Below are positions 1-5,165 of a stretch of DNA of 5,165 nt, one piece after another. Numbering within the stretch: the stretch's first letter is position 1; each line of letters opens with the position of its first letter. A program made the position numbers and the translations under genes. The notes beneath the pieces were generated by a model that saw nothing but the letters and a program-made list of their open reading frames with translations, was not told the origin of the DNA and did not search any database. The DNA comes from Lachnospiraceae bacterium (lineage in GTDB: Bacteria > Bacillota_A > Clostridia > Lachnospirales > Lachnospiraceae). The DNA is taken from assembly GCA_017416055.1 (NCBI GenBank), contig JAFQDI010000121.1, positions 1 through 5,165 of the forward strand, written 5' to 3'.

Positions 1-1
1 A

Positions 2-9
2 TCCTCCTT
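2..9 (-). promoter_or_regulatory. Ribosome binding site of a minus-strand gene starting beyond the left edge
   Basis: On the minus strand the last bases before the window edge read AAGGAGGA followed by T, an almost perfect Shine-Dalgarno sequence with no start codon yet. The start codon should therefore lie within about ten bases outside the window. The gene lies downstream of lysC-asd on the same strand. A later lysine-pathway gene such as dapA would be a reasonable guess, but nothing of its coding sequence is visible. Confidence 0.6.
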
Positions 10-135
10 CACTTCTCAAGAACCTTCCTGCCATACAAATGGGTTTCCAAGCATCGAATGTTCTTGTTAGAAATGAATGATAGAATTTCAGAACGGCTTA
101 TACGCCAAGAAGATAAAGAACAAATGCTTTATTTT

Positions 136-164
136 AGTATAGCACATTGCCCGACATTAGACAA
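136..164 (-). promoter_or_regulatory. Sigma-A-type promoter for the gene beyond the left edge
   Basis: Read on the minus strand, TTGTCT (positions 164-159) and TATACT (141-136) are separated by exactly 17 bases. The -10 box is preceded by TG plus one base, an extended -10. Transcription would start near position 129, giving a leader of about 130 nt before the off-window start codon implied by the ribosome binding site at 2-9. The -35 box abuts the hairpin at 164-190, a common arrangement where one unit ends and the next begins. It suggests the off-window gene can be transcribed independently of lysC-asd. Confidence 0.55.
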
Positions 165-190
165 GGGGCTGTTTTATTTTTACAGCCCCT
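164..190 (-). terminator. Probable terminator hairpin downstream of asd
   Basis: A perfect 9-bp inverted repeat (AGGGGCTGT at 164-172 and ACAGCCCCT at 182-190) encloses a 9-base loop made of T plus one A. On the minus strand the stem is followed by TTGTCT, a mediocre U tract. On the plus strand it is followed by CTTTTGTTCT. It lies about 170 nt past the asd stop codon and just before the next minus-strand promoter, so ending the lysC-asd transcript is the likely role. Bidirectional function is possible. Confidence 0.5.
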
Positions 191-198
191 CTTTTGTT

Positions 199-225
199 CT
201 CCGACTACCATATCTTTCGTCGGAG
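199..225. repeat. Second hairpin in the asd 3' region
   Basis: CTCCGAC (199-205) and GTCGGAG (219-225) form a perfect 7-bp inverted repeat with a 13-base loop. It stands 8 bases from the hairpin at 164-190, so the asd transcript would meet two hairpins in tandem. There is no adjacent U tract on the minus strand. It may stabilise the 3' end or assist termination. Confidence 0.4.
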
Positions 226-358
226 CAATATTTCTTATTTTATCTTTTAGGCGGTTTTCAGTTTCCACCTCTCATCGCATCTATTTTTGCTTGCTGAGAT
301 TTTTTCTTCCGCAAACAGGATATTTCCTGCGAACGGATGACGTAATCGCCGAAACAGA

Positions 359-1363
359 TTACTCTGCTACCAGCAGCTCTGCAATCTGCACCGCATTGGT
401 CGCTGCGCCCTTGCGCACCTGATCACCACAGCACCACAGGGTCAGACCGTGATCATCGGTCAGGTCGGGACGGATACGTCCTACGAACACAATATCCTGA
501 TCGCTGGTGTCTAAAGGCATGGGATATTCTTTTGCTCCTAAATTATCTACCAGACGGCAGCCCTTTGCCTTCGCGATCGCCTCGCGAGCCTGCTCTACGC
601 TGATGGGGTCCTCAGTGCGAACCGTCACAGAGATAGAGTGAGAGCGAACTACCGGCACGCGGATGCAGGTGCAGCTCACCGTCAGTTCGGGCAGGTGCAT
701 AATCTTGCGGCCCTCGTTCTGCATTTTCATCTCCTCGGTGGTGTAGCCGTCAGTGGACTCACTGCCGATGCAGGGAATCAGGTTGAACGCGATCTGGTAA
801 GGGAATACCTTCGGCTGAGTGGGCTCACCCGCCAGCACTGCCCTCGTCTCCTCCATCAGCTCAATGGGACCGTTCACGCCGGCACCGGAGGTTGCCTGAT
901 AGGTGGAAGCCACCATGCTCTTGATGGGGCTGAGCTGATTCAGCGCGTACACTGCGGTCAAGGTAATGATAGTGGAGCAGTTCGGGTTGGAAATAATACC
1001 CTTATTTGTCTTCGCATCCTCAGGGTTGATCTCCGGAACGATCAACGGAACGTTCGGATCCATACGGAATGCGCTGGAATTGTCTACAAATACTGCGCCG
1101 GCCTTTACGATGGCGGGAGCAAATCTCTTCGCGATGGGGTTCTCCGCCGCGCCGAGCACGATGTCCATACCCTCAAACGCCTCGTCAGTTGCCTCCTCGA
1201 TCACGATTTCCTGCCCCTTGAAGGTCAGGGTCTTGCCTGCGCTTCTCGCGCTGGCCAGGAGATGTAGCTCACCTACCGGGAAGTTTCTCTCCTCCAAAAT
1301 ATTCATCATCTCGCGGCCAACTGCACCAGTCGCACCTAAAATCGCTACTTTATACTGTTTCAT
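359..1363 (-). CDS. asd: Aspartate-semialdehyde dehydrogenase
   Basis: This cytoplasmic enzyme reduces L-aspartyl-4-phosphate to L-aspartate-4-semialdehyde with NADPH. It is step two of the aspartate pathway and the branch point toward diaminopimelate/lysine and homoserine. The 334-residue protein has the usual family length and is complete. The Rossmann dinucleotide motif GATGAVG is at residues 10-16. DNSSAFR ends in Arg100, expected to bind substrate phosphate. The catalytic cysteine is Cys129 in SNPNCST. TYQATSGAG contains Gln156. The general-base histidine is His242 in VVRSHS. The C-terminal segment near residues 311-325 (CGDQVRKGAATNA) is also family-typical. The start is supported by AGGAGGA seven bases upstream, which overlaps the lysC stop codon. 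Only 13 bases separate the genes, implying one transcript and possibly translational coupling. The assignment is firm from family motifs. Confidence 0.97.
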   Translation of the reverse strand: MKQYKVAILGATGAVGREMMNILEERNFPVGELHLLASARSAGKTLTFKGQEIVIEEATDEAFEGMDIVLGAAENPIAKRFAPAIVKAGAVFVDNSSAFRMDPNVPLIVPEINPEDAKTNKGIISNPNCSTIITLTAVYALNQLSPIKSMVASTYQATSGAGVNGPIELMEETRAVLAGEPTQPKVFPYQIAFNLIPCIGSESTDGYTTEEMKMQNEGRKIMHLPELTVSCTCIRVPVVRSHSISVTVRTEDPISVEQAREAIAKAKGCRLVDNLGAKEYPMPLDTSDQDIVFVGRIRPDLTDDHGLTLWCCGDQVRKGAATNAVQIAELLVAE

Positions 1364-1376
1364 ATTAATTTCCTCC

Positions 1377-2714
1377 TCACTGTGCCTTTGCTTCCTTCTT
1401 CACGAAGCTGTGATACATTACCTGAATCGCCTTCTCGAAGTCCTTATTGTCAATGCCGACAACGATATCCACCTCGTTGGGATCCTGGGAAATCATACGG
1501 ATGTTGATGCCTGCCTTACCTAACGCACCAAACAGTCGACCGGACATACCGGGTCGGTTCGCCATTTTGCGGCCTACCACTGCAATGATCGCAATGTTCT
1601 CATCCACACGGATATCGTCCGTCTTCAGGCTCTTACGGATATCGTGGATGATGGAGTACAGACAGTTGCTGATACTCTCAGTCTCAACCACAACGGATAC
1701 GCAATCCATGCCGGAAGGAACGTACTCAACGCTGATGCGGTGGTTCTCAAATACCTCCAGCACTGCTCTCAGTTCACCGATCGCCGCGGACAGACCCAGT
1801 TTTCCGACGGTGATGATGGAATAGTTTTTCTTTCCGGTAATACCGGTGACGAAACGGCTCAGCTCCTCCTCGGAAGGCTCACCGCAATCTTCCATAATCA
1901 TAGTTCCGGGGTGCTCCGGACAGTTGGTGTTTCGGATGTTTACCGGAATATTCTTCTCACGAACAGGGAATACGGTTCCCTCGTGAAGTACCTGCGCACC
2001 CATGTGGGACAGTTCGCGAAGCTCGCTGAAGGTCACGCGCTCAATGGGCTGAGGATCCTGAACGATGCGAGGGTCAACCATCAGAATTCCGGACACATCG
2101 GTCCAGTTCTCGTACACATCTGCGTCCAATGCCGCTGCCGCCAATGCTCCTGTGATATCGGAACCACCGCGGGTCAGTACTTTTATCTTTCCATCCGGGA
2201 GCACGCCGTAGAATCCGGGGATCACCACGCGTCTGCCAAGCGCCTTCTCGCGAAGTGCTGTATAAGAGGCCTCTGTATCGATCTCTCCATCAAAGCTGAA
2301 CTTCAGCCACTCTGTCGCATCCAAAAAATCATATCCCAGATAATCTGCCATCAGTCTCGCGCTGAAATACTCTCCTCTGGAAACCAACTCATCCTGAGAA
2401 ATGCCCTCTTCCAGCTTCTTCTTCAACACAGCCAGTTCGCTCTCCACATCCGTCTGGATTCCGCACTCATTGCGAATCTCAATATAGCGGTCTGCGATCA
2501 TCTGGAAGATGGGGTCGCAGGCCACGCCGTATTTAATATGCGCGTGACACAGATACAACAGATCCGTCAATTTATTGTCTTCTTTAAAACGCTTTCCGGA
2601 AGCGGATACTACAATCACTTTTCTGGAATGATCCGCCTCAACGATCGCTTTCACCTTCGCGAACTGCTTTGCATCCGCCATGGAAGATCCGCCAAACTTC
2701 GCTACCTTTAACAT
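1377..2714 (-). CDS. lysC: Aspartokinase with tandem ACT regulatory domains
   Basis: Aspartokinase phosphorylates L-aspartate with ATP, the committed step toward lysine, threonine, methionine and diaminopimelate. The 445-residue monofunctional protein has the N-terminal amino-acid kinase signature KFGGSSMAD at residues 6-14. SASGKRFKEDNKLTDLL (from 37) and SRGEYFSARLMADYLG (from 112) follow, the latter with Glu115 of the aspartate site. The nucleotide-binding TRGGSDITGA is at 181-190. Two ACT domains follow, roughly 295-365 and 373-440, the second with SQDPNEVDIVVGI. The layout resembles the lysine/threonine-inhibited aspartokinase III type (B. subtilis YclM, E. coli LysC). Feedback control is expected, but the effector cannot be read from sequence. 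There is no fused homoserine dehydrogenase. The start is preceded by a modest AGGTGA Shine-Dalgarno only four bases away, weaker than those of asd and fhs. It is the first gene of the lysC-asd operon. Confidence 0.96.
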   Translation of the reverse strand: MLKVAKFGGSSMADAKQFAKVKAIVEADHSRKVIVVSASGKRFKEDNKLTDLLYLCHAHIKYGVACDPIFQMIADRYIEIRNECGIQTDVESELAVLKKKLEEGISQDELVSRGEYFSARLMADYLGYDFLDATEWLKFSFDGEIDTEASYTALREKALGRRVVIPGFYGVLPDGKIKVLTRGGSDITGALAAAALDADVYENWTDVSGILMVDPRIVQDPQPIERVTFSELRELSHMGAQVLHEGTVFPVREKNIPVNIRNTNCPEHPGTMIMEDCGEPSEEELSRFVTGITGKKNYSIITVGKLGLSAAIGELRAVLEVFENHRISVEYVPSGMDCVSVVVETESISNCLYSIIHDIRKSLKTDDIRVDENIAIIAVVGRKMANRPGMSGRLFGALGKAGINIRMISQDPNEVDIVVGIDNKDFEKAIQVMYHSFVKKEAKAQ

Positions 2715-2835
2715 ATTCTCACCTGTCCACCCCCACGCCTCTTAAGGGATGGTTCTTTCCTCTTTGTTTTCAGTCGGGTATCACACGTATCTACCTATAT
2801 AATATGTAGTTTTTTCATGCATTGACTACCCCGTT
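2715..2835 (-). promoter_or_regulatory. lysC leader with imperfect palindrome
   Basis: This is the transcribed leader of about 120 nt predicted from the promoter at 2842-2870. It is too short for the usual lysine riboswitch, and no T-box UGGNACC element is seen. It contains an imperfect palindrome at 2791-2809, CTACCTATATAATATGTAG, with outer CTAC/GTAG arms, inner TAT/ATA and one mismatch between them. A looser outer pairing flanks it on the minus strand, CGGG(G)TA with TACCCG. It could be a repressor site or a leader hairpin. Neither is proven. Confidence 0.35.
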
Positions 2836-2841
2836 TTACCG

Positions 2842-2870
2842 ATTTTAGTCCATAACCGAAGTTCTGTCAA
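2842..2870 (-). promoter_or_regulatory. lysC-asd operon promoter
   Basis: On the minus strand a perfect -35 box TTGACA (2870-2865) and a -10 box TAAAAT (2847-2842) are separated by exactly 17 bases. The start of transcription is expected near 2835. This is the best-matching sigma-A promoter upstream of lysC and is correctly oriented. Confidence 0.7.
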
Positions 2871-3035
2871 GATTATCCGTCAACCTCACCGAAATTTCTG
2901 CAAAACGCCTTATTTTTTAAGGGTTTTAGGGGTGTTCATCATAAAAATTTCCGATAACTTTTCACTTTTTTCTTCCTATGTTAAAATTACCAAAAAAAGC
3001 ATCTGAAAAAATACAATTTTTGTTTTGACATTTTC
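2871..3035. other. AT-rich divergent intergenic segment
   Basis: This spacer lies between the divergent lysC and trigger-factor promoters. No coding frame with a credible start is seen. It holds a small hairpin CCTTA/TAAGG (2908-2912 with 2918-2922). It also has A and T tracts (2989-3024), including AAAAAT/ATTTTT around 3006-3020, directly upstream of the plus-strand promoter. Such A/T tracts can act as an UP element for RNA polymerase or bend the DNA. A second TTGACA at 3025-3030 lacks a matching -10 box. Confidence 0.4.
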
Positions 3036-3065
3036 TTGACAATTCCAACGGAAGTGTGCTATATT
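3036..3065 (+). promoter_or_regulatory. Promoter of the structured leader and trigger-factor gene
   Basis: A perfect -35 TTGACA (3036-3041) and TATATT -10 (3060-3065) are 18 bases apart. The -10 is preceded by TG plus one base (extended -10). A/T tracts lie upstream. Transcription should begin near 3072, almost 300 nt before the trigger-factor start codon. No better promoter is visible closer to that gene, although GATAAT at 3300-3305 without a -35 could be a weak one. Confidence 0.7.
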
Positions 3066-3071
3066 AGTTTC

Positions 3072-3288
3072 TGCAAGAGGGTTTTCCTCTTTATGACAAC
3101 TGAAAGAATTACCCACCAAAGGTAAGGTAGAGTAGGTATTGCGCGTATAGTGTCACTGGATTGAATGGTGAAGGTGAACAAAAGATCGTATCTGCGTTGC
3201 AATATTGCATTCGCTACTGCATTAGAGAACACATTCGTGCTTACTAGTGTAGTATCGGATGTGCACCAAACTCTATGTTACTTTTTTT
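3072..3288 (+). ncRNA. Candidate structured RNA or attenuator leader
   Basis: This is the stretch from the predicted transcription start to a run of seven T (3282-3288). It has no convincing coding frame but many inverted repeats. The first hairpin is AAGAGG/CCTCTT (3075-3080, 3086-3091). A long-range stem pairs 3118-3132 with 3271-3285, with one mismatch and a G-U or two. Further inside, TGCGCGT (3140-3146) can pair with ATGTGCA (3259-3265). There is a perfect 12-bp palindrome TGCAATATTGCA at 3198-3209. A two-part hairpin joins CACATTCG (3230-3237) to CGGATGTG (3256-3263), and inside it TACTA pairs with TAGTA. A closing long-range stem next to a T tract fits either an independent small RNA (6S-like in outline only) or a conditional terminator in the leader of the downstream gene. 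No known Rfam family is recognised by eye. Confidence 0.4.
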
Positions 3289-3315
3289 GTTGTTAAGATG
3301 ATAATCGTAATTAAG

Positions 3316-3341
3316 GGTTCCCGCTCTCGCTTACGGAAACC
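3316..3341 (+). promoter_or_regulatory. Hairpin just upstream of the trigger-factor ribosome binding site
   Basis: GGTTCCCG (3316-3323) pairs with CGGAAACC (3334-3341) with a single C-A mismatch and a 10-base loop. It ends eight bases before the AAGGAG Shine-Dalgarno at 3350-3355. It has no T tract, so it is not a terminator. It may stabilise the 5' end or shape access to the translation start. Confidence 0.35.
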
Positions 3342-3364
3342 AATCAGTCAAGGAGACGAACAGC

Positions 3365-4312
3365 ATGGCATTTACATATCGAGGACTTAAGGCTGAGCTT
3401 GCCAGACATATCATCACAGATGACGAGATTAATCGTCAGATCCAGCGATTGCGGCAGCAGTCTCCCCGAATTATTCCGGTGAACGATCGTCCTGCCCAGC
3501 TCGGGGATGAAGTTGTATTGGATTACAAAGGTTTTTGTGACGGCGAACAGTTTGCCGGCGGTACTGCCGAAAACCAGACACTGGTGCTGGGAAGCGGTAT
3601 GTTTATTCCGGGATTCGAAGAGCAGTTGCTGGATAAAATCCCCGGAGAGACCGTAACGGTAGATGTGACCTTCCCTGAGGAATACCATTCAGAAGCACTG
3701 GCCGGAAAAGATGCCAGATTTGAGTGTGTGATTCGTGAAATTCGTCTTCGGGAAGAGTACGAGCTGGACGATACCTTCGCCAAGGAAGTAGGTCAGTGTG
3801 ATACGTTCGAGGAAATGCGTCAGAAGCTGGGCGAAAGTCTTCAAGCATATACCGATGAGCGCGGTGAAATGGATCTTCAGGATCGTCTTCTGAGACAAGC
3901 AGCGGCCACTTTGGATTACACTCCTAATGAGGCCGAACTGGAGGCTGCCGTGGATGTTGAGATACAGAATCTGGAAGCGCAGCTCATGAATCAAGGGTTG
4001 AATCTTGACATGTACTGTCAGTTCATGAATACCAGCGTAGAAGAATTGCGCAAGGACTCTTACCCCGCAGCGGAAATCGCTCTTCGCAACCACCAGGCAG
4101 TGCTTAAAATCGCAGAGATGGAGAATTTGGAGCCTACTTCGGAGGAAATCTCCCAAACGCTGGCCATGATTTGCCGTCAGAACAACCTGACGATGGATCA
4201 GTTGAAAGAAGTTTATGACGCTGAGTTTGAAGTTGCCGTTATGAAAAGCATCCTCACCACTAAGGTGATGCGTCTCATTCGGGATGCAGCCGATATTACG
4301 GTTACGCAATAA
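3365..4312 (+). CDS. tig: Trigger-factor-like FKBP prolyl isomerase/chaperone lacking the ribosome-binding domain
   Basis: The protein is homologous to trigger factor, the folding chaperone of nascent proteins. Here only the middle and C-terminal parts are present in 315 residues, against about 430 for a full protein. Residues 5-43 match the linker after the ribosome-binding domain (YRGLKAEL... with DDEINRQIQRLRQQ). Residues 44-127 are the FKBP-type peptidyl-prolyl isomerase domain (GDEVVLDYKGFCDGEQFAGG, LGSGMFIPGFEEQLL, VTFPEEYHSEALAGKDARFECVIREI). From about 132 to 305 the helical trigger-factor C-terminal domain forms the chaperone cradle. The start is well supported by AAGGAG nine bases upstream. 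Stops in the leader rule out a frame extending from an upstream N-terminal domain. No signal peptide or membrane segment is seen, so it is probably cytosolic. With no ribosome-docking domain, a post-translational isomerase/holdase role is inferred. A full-length trigger factor may exist elsewhere in the genome. Confidence 0.9.
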   Translation: MAFTYRGLKAELARHIITDDEINRQIQRLRQQSPRIIPVNDRPAQLGDEVVLDYKGFCDGEQFAGGTAENQTLVLGSGMFIPGFEEQLLDKIPGETVTVDVTFPEEYHSEALAGKDARFECVIREIRLREEYELDDTFAKEVGQCDTFEEMRQKLGESLQAYTDERGEMDLQDRLLRQAAATLDYTPNEAELEAAVDVEIQNLEAQLMNQGLNLDMYCQFMNTSVEELRKDSYPAAEIALRNHQAVLKIAEMENLEPTSEEISQTLAMICRQNNLTMDQLKEVYDAEFEVAVMKSILTTKVMRLIRDAADITVTQ

Positions 4313-4508
4313 ATCTCCATGCCTGCTTCGCAGGCAGCACCAGGAATGAAAGCCAGATGCTCCGTGCTGACGCACTCTCGCATCTGCCGCCGATATTCGC
4401 ACTTTACGCCGCTGACGCAGCCCGTGCTCATACCGGCTTGCCCGTCCAATGCCCATGTGTCCTTACGTGCAAGCACGCAGTCCACATGGTCGCCGTCCGG
4501 AGCTTTCA
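4313..4508. repeat. GC-rich, highly structured intergenic element, possible small insertion
   Basis: It begins right after the trigger-factor stop and is about 62% GC over 4321-4500, against about 33% in the next 60 bases. It opens with a perfect hairpin TGCCTGC-TTC-GCAGGCA (4320-4336). A long-range stem TGAAAGC (4347-4353) with GCTTTCA (4502-4508) closes three arms. Arm one is CAGATGC/GCATCTG (4354-4360, 4380-4386) with GTGC/GCAC inside. Arm two is GCAC/GTGC (4399-4402, 4424-4427) with GCTG/CAGC inside. Arm three is CCATGTG/CACATGG (4453-4459, 4483-4489) with CGTG/CACG inside. CAATAA occurs immediately before (4307-4312) and after (4509-4514), like a target duplication. No transposase is present. 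Either a non-autonomous mobile element or a structured RNA would fit. Frames open across it in three registers look like by-products. Confidence 0.5.
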
Positions 4509-4515
4509 CAATAAG

Positions 4516-4545
4516 TTAGTTTTTCGCCGGATTTCCGGCGGCTAA
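4516..4545. repeat. Strong GC hairpin before fhs with T tract on the 5' side
   Basis: CGCCGG (4525-4530) and CCGGCG (4535-4540) form a perfect stem with the loop ATTT. Outer TTAG (4516-4519) and CTAA (4542-4545) can pair around a bulge of five T. The T run precedes the hairpin and A runs follow it, the reverse of a normal intrinsic terminator on either strand, so termination is doubtful. It may be the 3' end structure of the trigger-factor transcript or a regulatory hairpin of fhs. Confidence 0.4.
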
Positions 4546-4583
4546 AATAAAAATTTAATTATTCATTAAGGAGGAATCTACCT

Positions 4584-5165
4584 ATGGCTATCATTTTCGA
4601 TGAAAATGGCAAGTATGTAGACGAGAAGGGTCTTGTAAGACTGGATCCCACTAAGTTTGCAGATTGGCAGATTGCAGAGGAAGCAGAAAAGTCTCTTCCT
4701 CCCGTGGATTATTTCCGTCAGAAGCTGGGTCTTCTGGAAGACGAAATCATCCCTTACGGAAAAACCCCCAAAATTGACTTCATCAAGGTAATGAACCGTC
4801 TGAAAGACAAACCCGACGGAAAGTTCATTGAAGTTACCGCTGTTACCCCTACCCCCTTTGGCGAGGGTAAGTCCACCGTTTCCCTTGGTCTGATTGAAGG
4901 CCTTGGCTACATCGGCAAGAACGCAGGCGGTGCTCTGCGTCAGCCCTCCGGTGGTCCTACCATGAACGTTAAGGGTACCGCAGCAGGCGGCGGAAACGCT
5001 CTGCTGATGCCTATGACCGAGTTCTCTCTTGGTTTGACCGGCGACATCAATGATATCATGAACGCTCACAACCTCGCTATGGTTGCTTTGACTGCTCGTA
5101 TGCAGCATGAGCGTAACGGCAGCGATGAGTTCCTGGCAAGAAAGGGACTGCGTCGTCTTGACATC
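4584..5165 (+). CDS. fhs: Formate-tetrahydrofolate ligase (N-terminal part, cut by window edge)
   Basis: The enzyme joins formate to tetrahydrofolate using ATP, giving 10-formyl-tetrahydrofolate. This feeds one-carbon supply for purines and, in acetogens, the methyl branch of acetyl-CoA synthesis. It is cytosolic. The 194 visible residues are about one third of a usual 550-600 residue protein, and the frame is open to the edge. The P-loop is [11 protein letters not shown] (88-98). RQPSGGPT (119-126), [10 protein letters not shown] (130-139), LTGD (151-154) and AHNL (161-164) follow. A leading extension of about 26 residues precedes the usual start of homology ([11 protein letters not shown]). 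The start is fixed by AAGGAGGA (4568-4575) eight bases upstream. RQPS instead of REPS, GEGKST instead of GEGKTT, and ARMQHERN at 171-178 make it resemble the eukaryotic and deltaproteobacterial type more than the classical clostridial type. Codon choice looks strongly biased, as in highly expressed genes. Confidence 0.95.
   Translation, partial: MAIIFDENGKYVDEKGLVRLDPTKFADWQIAEEAEKSLPPVDYFRQKLGLLEDEIIPYGKTPKIDFIKVMNRLKDKPDGKFIEVTAVTPTPFGEGKSTVSLGLIEGLGYIGKNAGGALRQPSGGPTMNVKGTAAGGGNALLMPMTEFSLGLTGDINDIMNAHNLAMVALTARMQHERNGSDEFLARKGLRRLDI

Noticed and set aside
309..336. Hairpin CAGGA/TCCTG (316-320, 325-329) as the asd terminator
   Set aside because: It has only five base pairs, with an interrupted outer CCG/CGG stem. 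On the minus strand it is followed by purines, not a U tract.
58..422. Two short overlapping plus-strand open frames across the asd 3' region
   Set aside because: They cross the terminator hairpin and a minus-strand promoter, lack good ribosome binding sites, and one runs into asd antisense. The phenylalanine-rich translation reflects T-rich spacer.
638..1523. Plus-strand open frames opposite asd and the asd-lysC junction
   Set aside because: They mirror the codon structure of the real minus-strand genes. The translations are histidine/cysteine-rich or low in recognisable motifs.
1644..2711. Long plus-strand open frame opposite lysC (355 codons)
   Set aside because: It is antisense to a clearly conserved aspartokinase, its translation matches no family I know, and it has no convincing ribosome binding site.
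3072..3288. 6S RNA, tmRNA, SRP RNA or T-box leader
   Set aside because: The closing stem recalls 6S RNA but lies about 45 nt inside the predicted start. Hallmarks of tmRNA, of the SRP RNA core and of the T-box UGGNACC element are absent, so no family name is given.
3689..4456. Minus-strand frame of 255 codons opposite the trigger-factor gene
   Set aside because: It is antisense to a well-supported chaperone gene, has no known domain, and begins inside the palindromic element.
4213..4545. Small proteins encoded in or across the GC-rich element (minus 4213-4509, plus 4319-4519, plus 4357-4545)
   Set aside because: Three overlapping frames are open at once in GC-rich palindromic DNA. The minus frame starts at GTG with no Shine-Dalgarno and ends inside the trigger-factor gene, so these are better explained as by-products of a structured element.
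4313..4583. THF or ZTP riboswitch upstream of fhs
   Set aside because: These folate-related riboswitches are known near fhs in Firmicutes, but I could not find their conserved core sequences here on the plus strand. A covariance search would settle it.
1..5165. CRISPR array, tRNA or rRNA genes, transposase
   Set aside because: No regularly spaced repeats, no cloverleaf with a TTCGA-type T loop, no rRNA-like sequence and no transposase or integrase motif were seen on either strand.

Overview
The window looks like chromosomal DNA from a low-to-mid GC Firmicute, most likely an anaerobic member of the Clostridia. The evidence is strong AGGAGG-type ribosome binding sites, sigma-A-like promoters (TTGACA / TATAAT type), a Clostridia/Bacilli-style lysC-asd pair and a formate-tetrahydrofolate ligase. 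The genus cannot be fixed from this sequence.

Left part (1-2870, minus strand): lysC (aspartokinase with two C-terminal ACT domains) and asd (aspartate-semialdehyde dehydrogenase) form a tight two-gene operon. They catalyse the first two steps of the aspartate pathway to lysine, threonine, methionine and diaminopimelate. The operon has a near-consensus promoter and a leader of about 120 nt. Past asd lie two hairpins. Next come a minus-strand promoter and, at the very left edge, a strong ribosome binding site for another minus-strand gene whose coding part lies outside the window.

Middle (2871-4312): an AT-rich divergent region separates lysC from a plus-strand gene for a trigger-factor-like protein. 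That protein keeps the FKBP-type prolyl isomerase and C-terminal chaperone domains but has no N-terminal ribosome-binding domain. Its promoter sits about 300 nt upstream of the start codon. The intervening RNA is rich in inverted repeats, including a long-range stem that closes on a run of seven T. It could be an independent small RNA or an attenuator-type leader.

Right part (4313-5165): a GC-rich, highly self-complementary element of about 196 bp lies directly after the trigger-factor stop codon, bounded by CAATAA on both sides. It looks like a small inserted or structured-RNA element. A further strong hairpin precedes fhs, which is cut by the right edge. The ligase carries motif variants (RQPS, GEGKST) and an N-terminal extension that differ from the usual clostridial enzyme.

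The coding content is housekeeping. The parts most worth a second look are the structured leader at 3072-3288, the element at 4313-4508 and the domain-reduced trigger factor.
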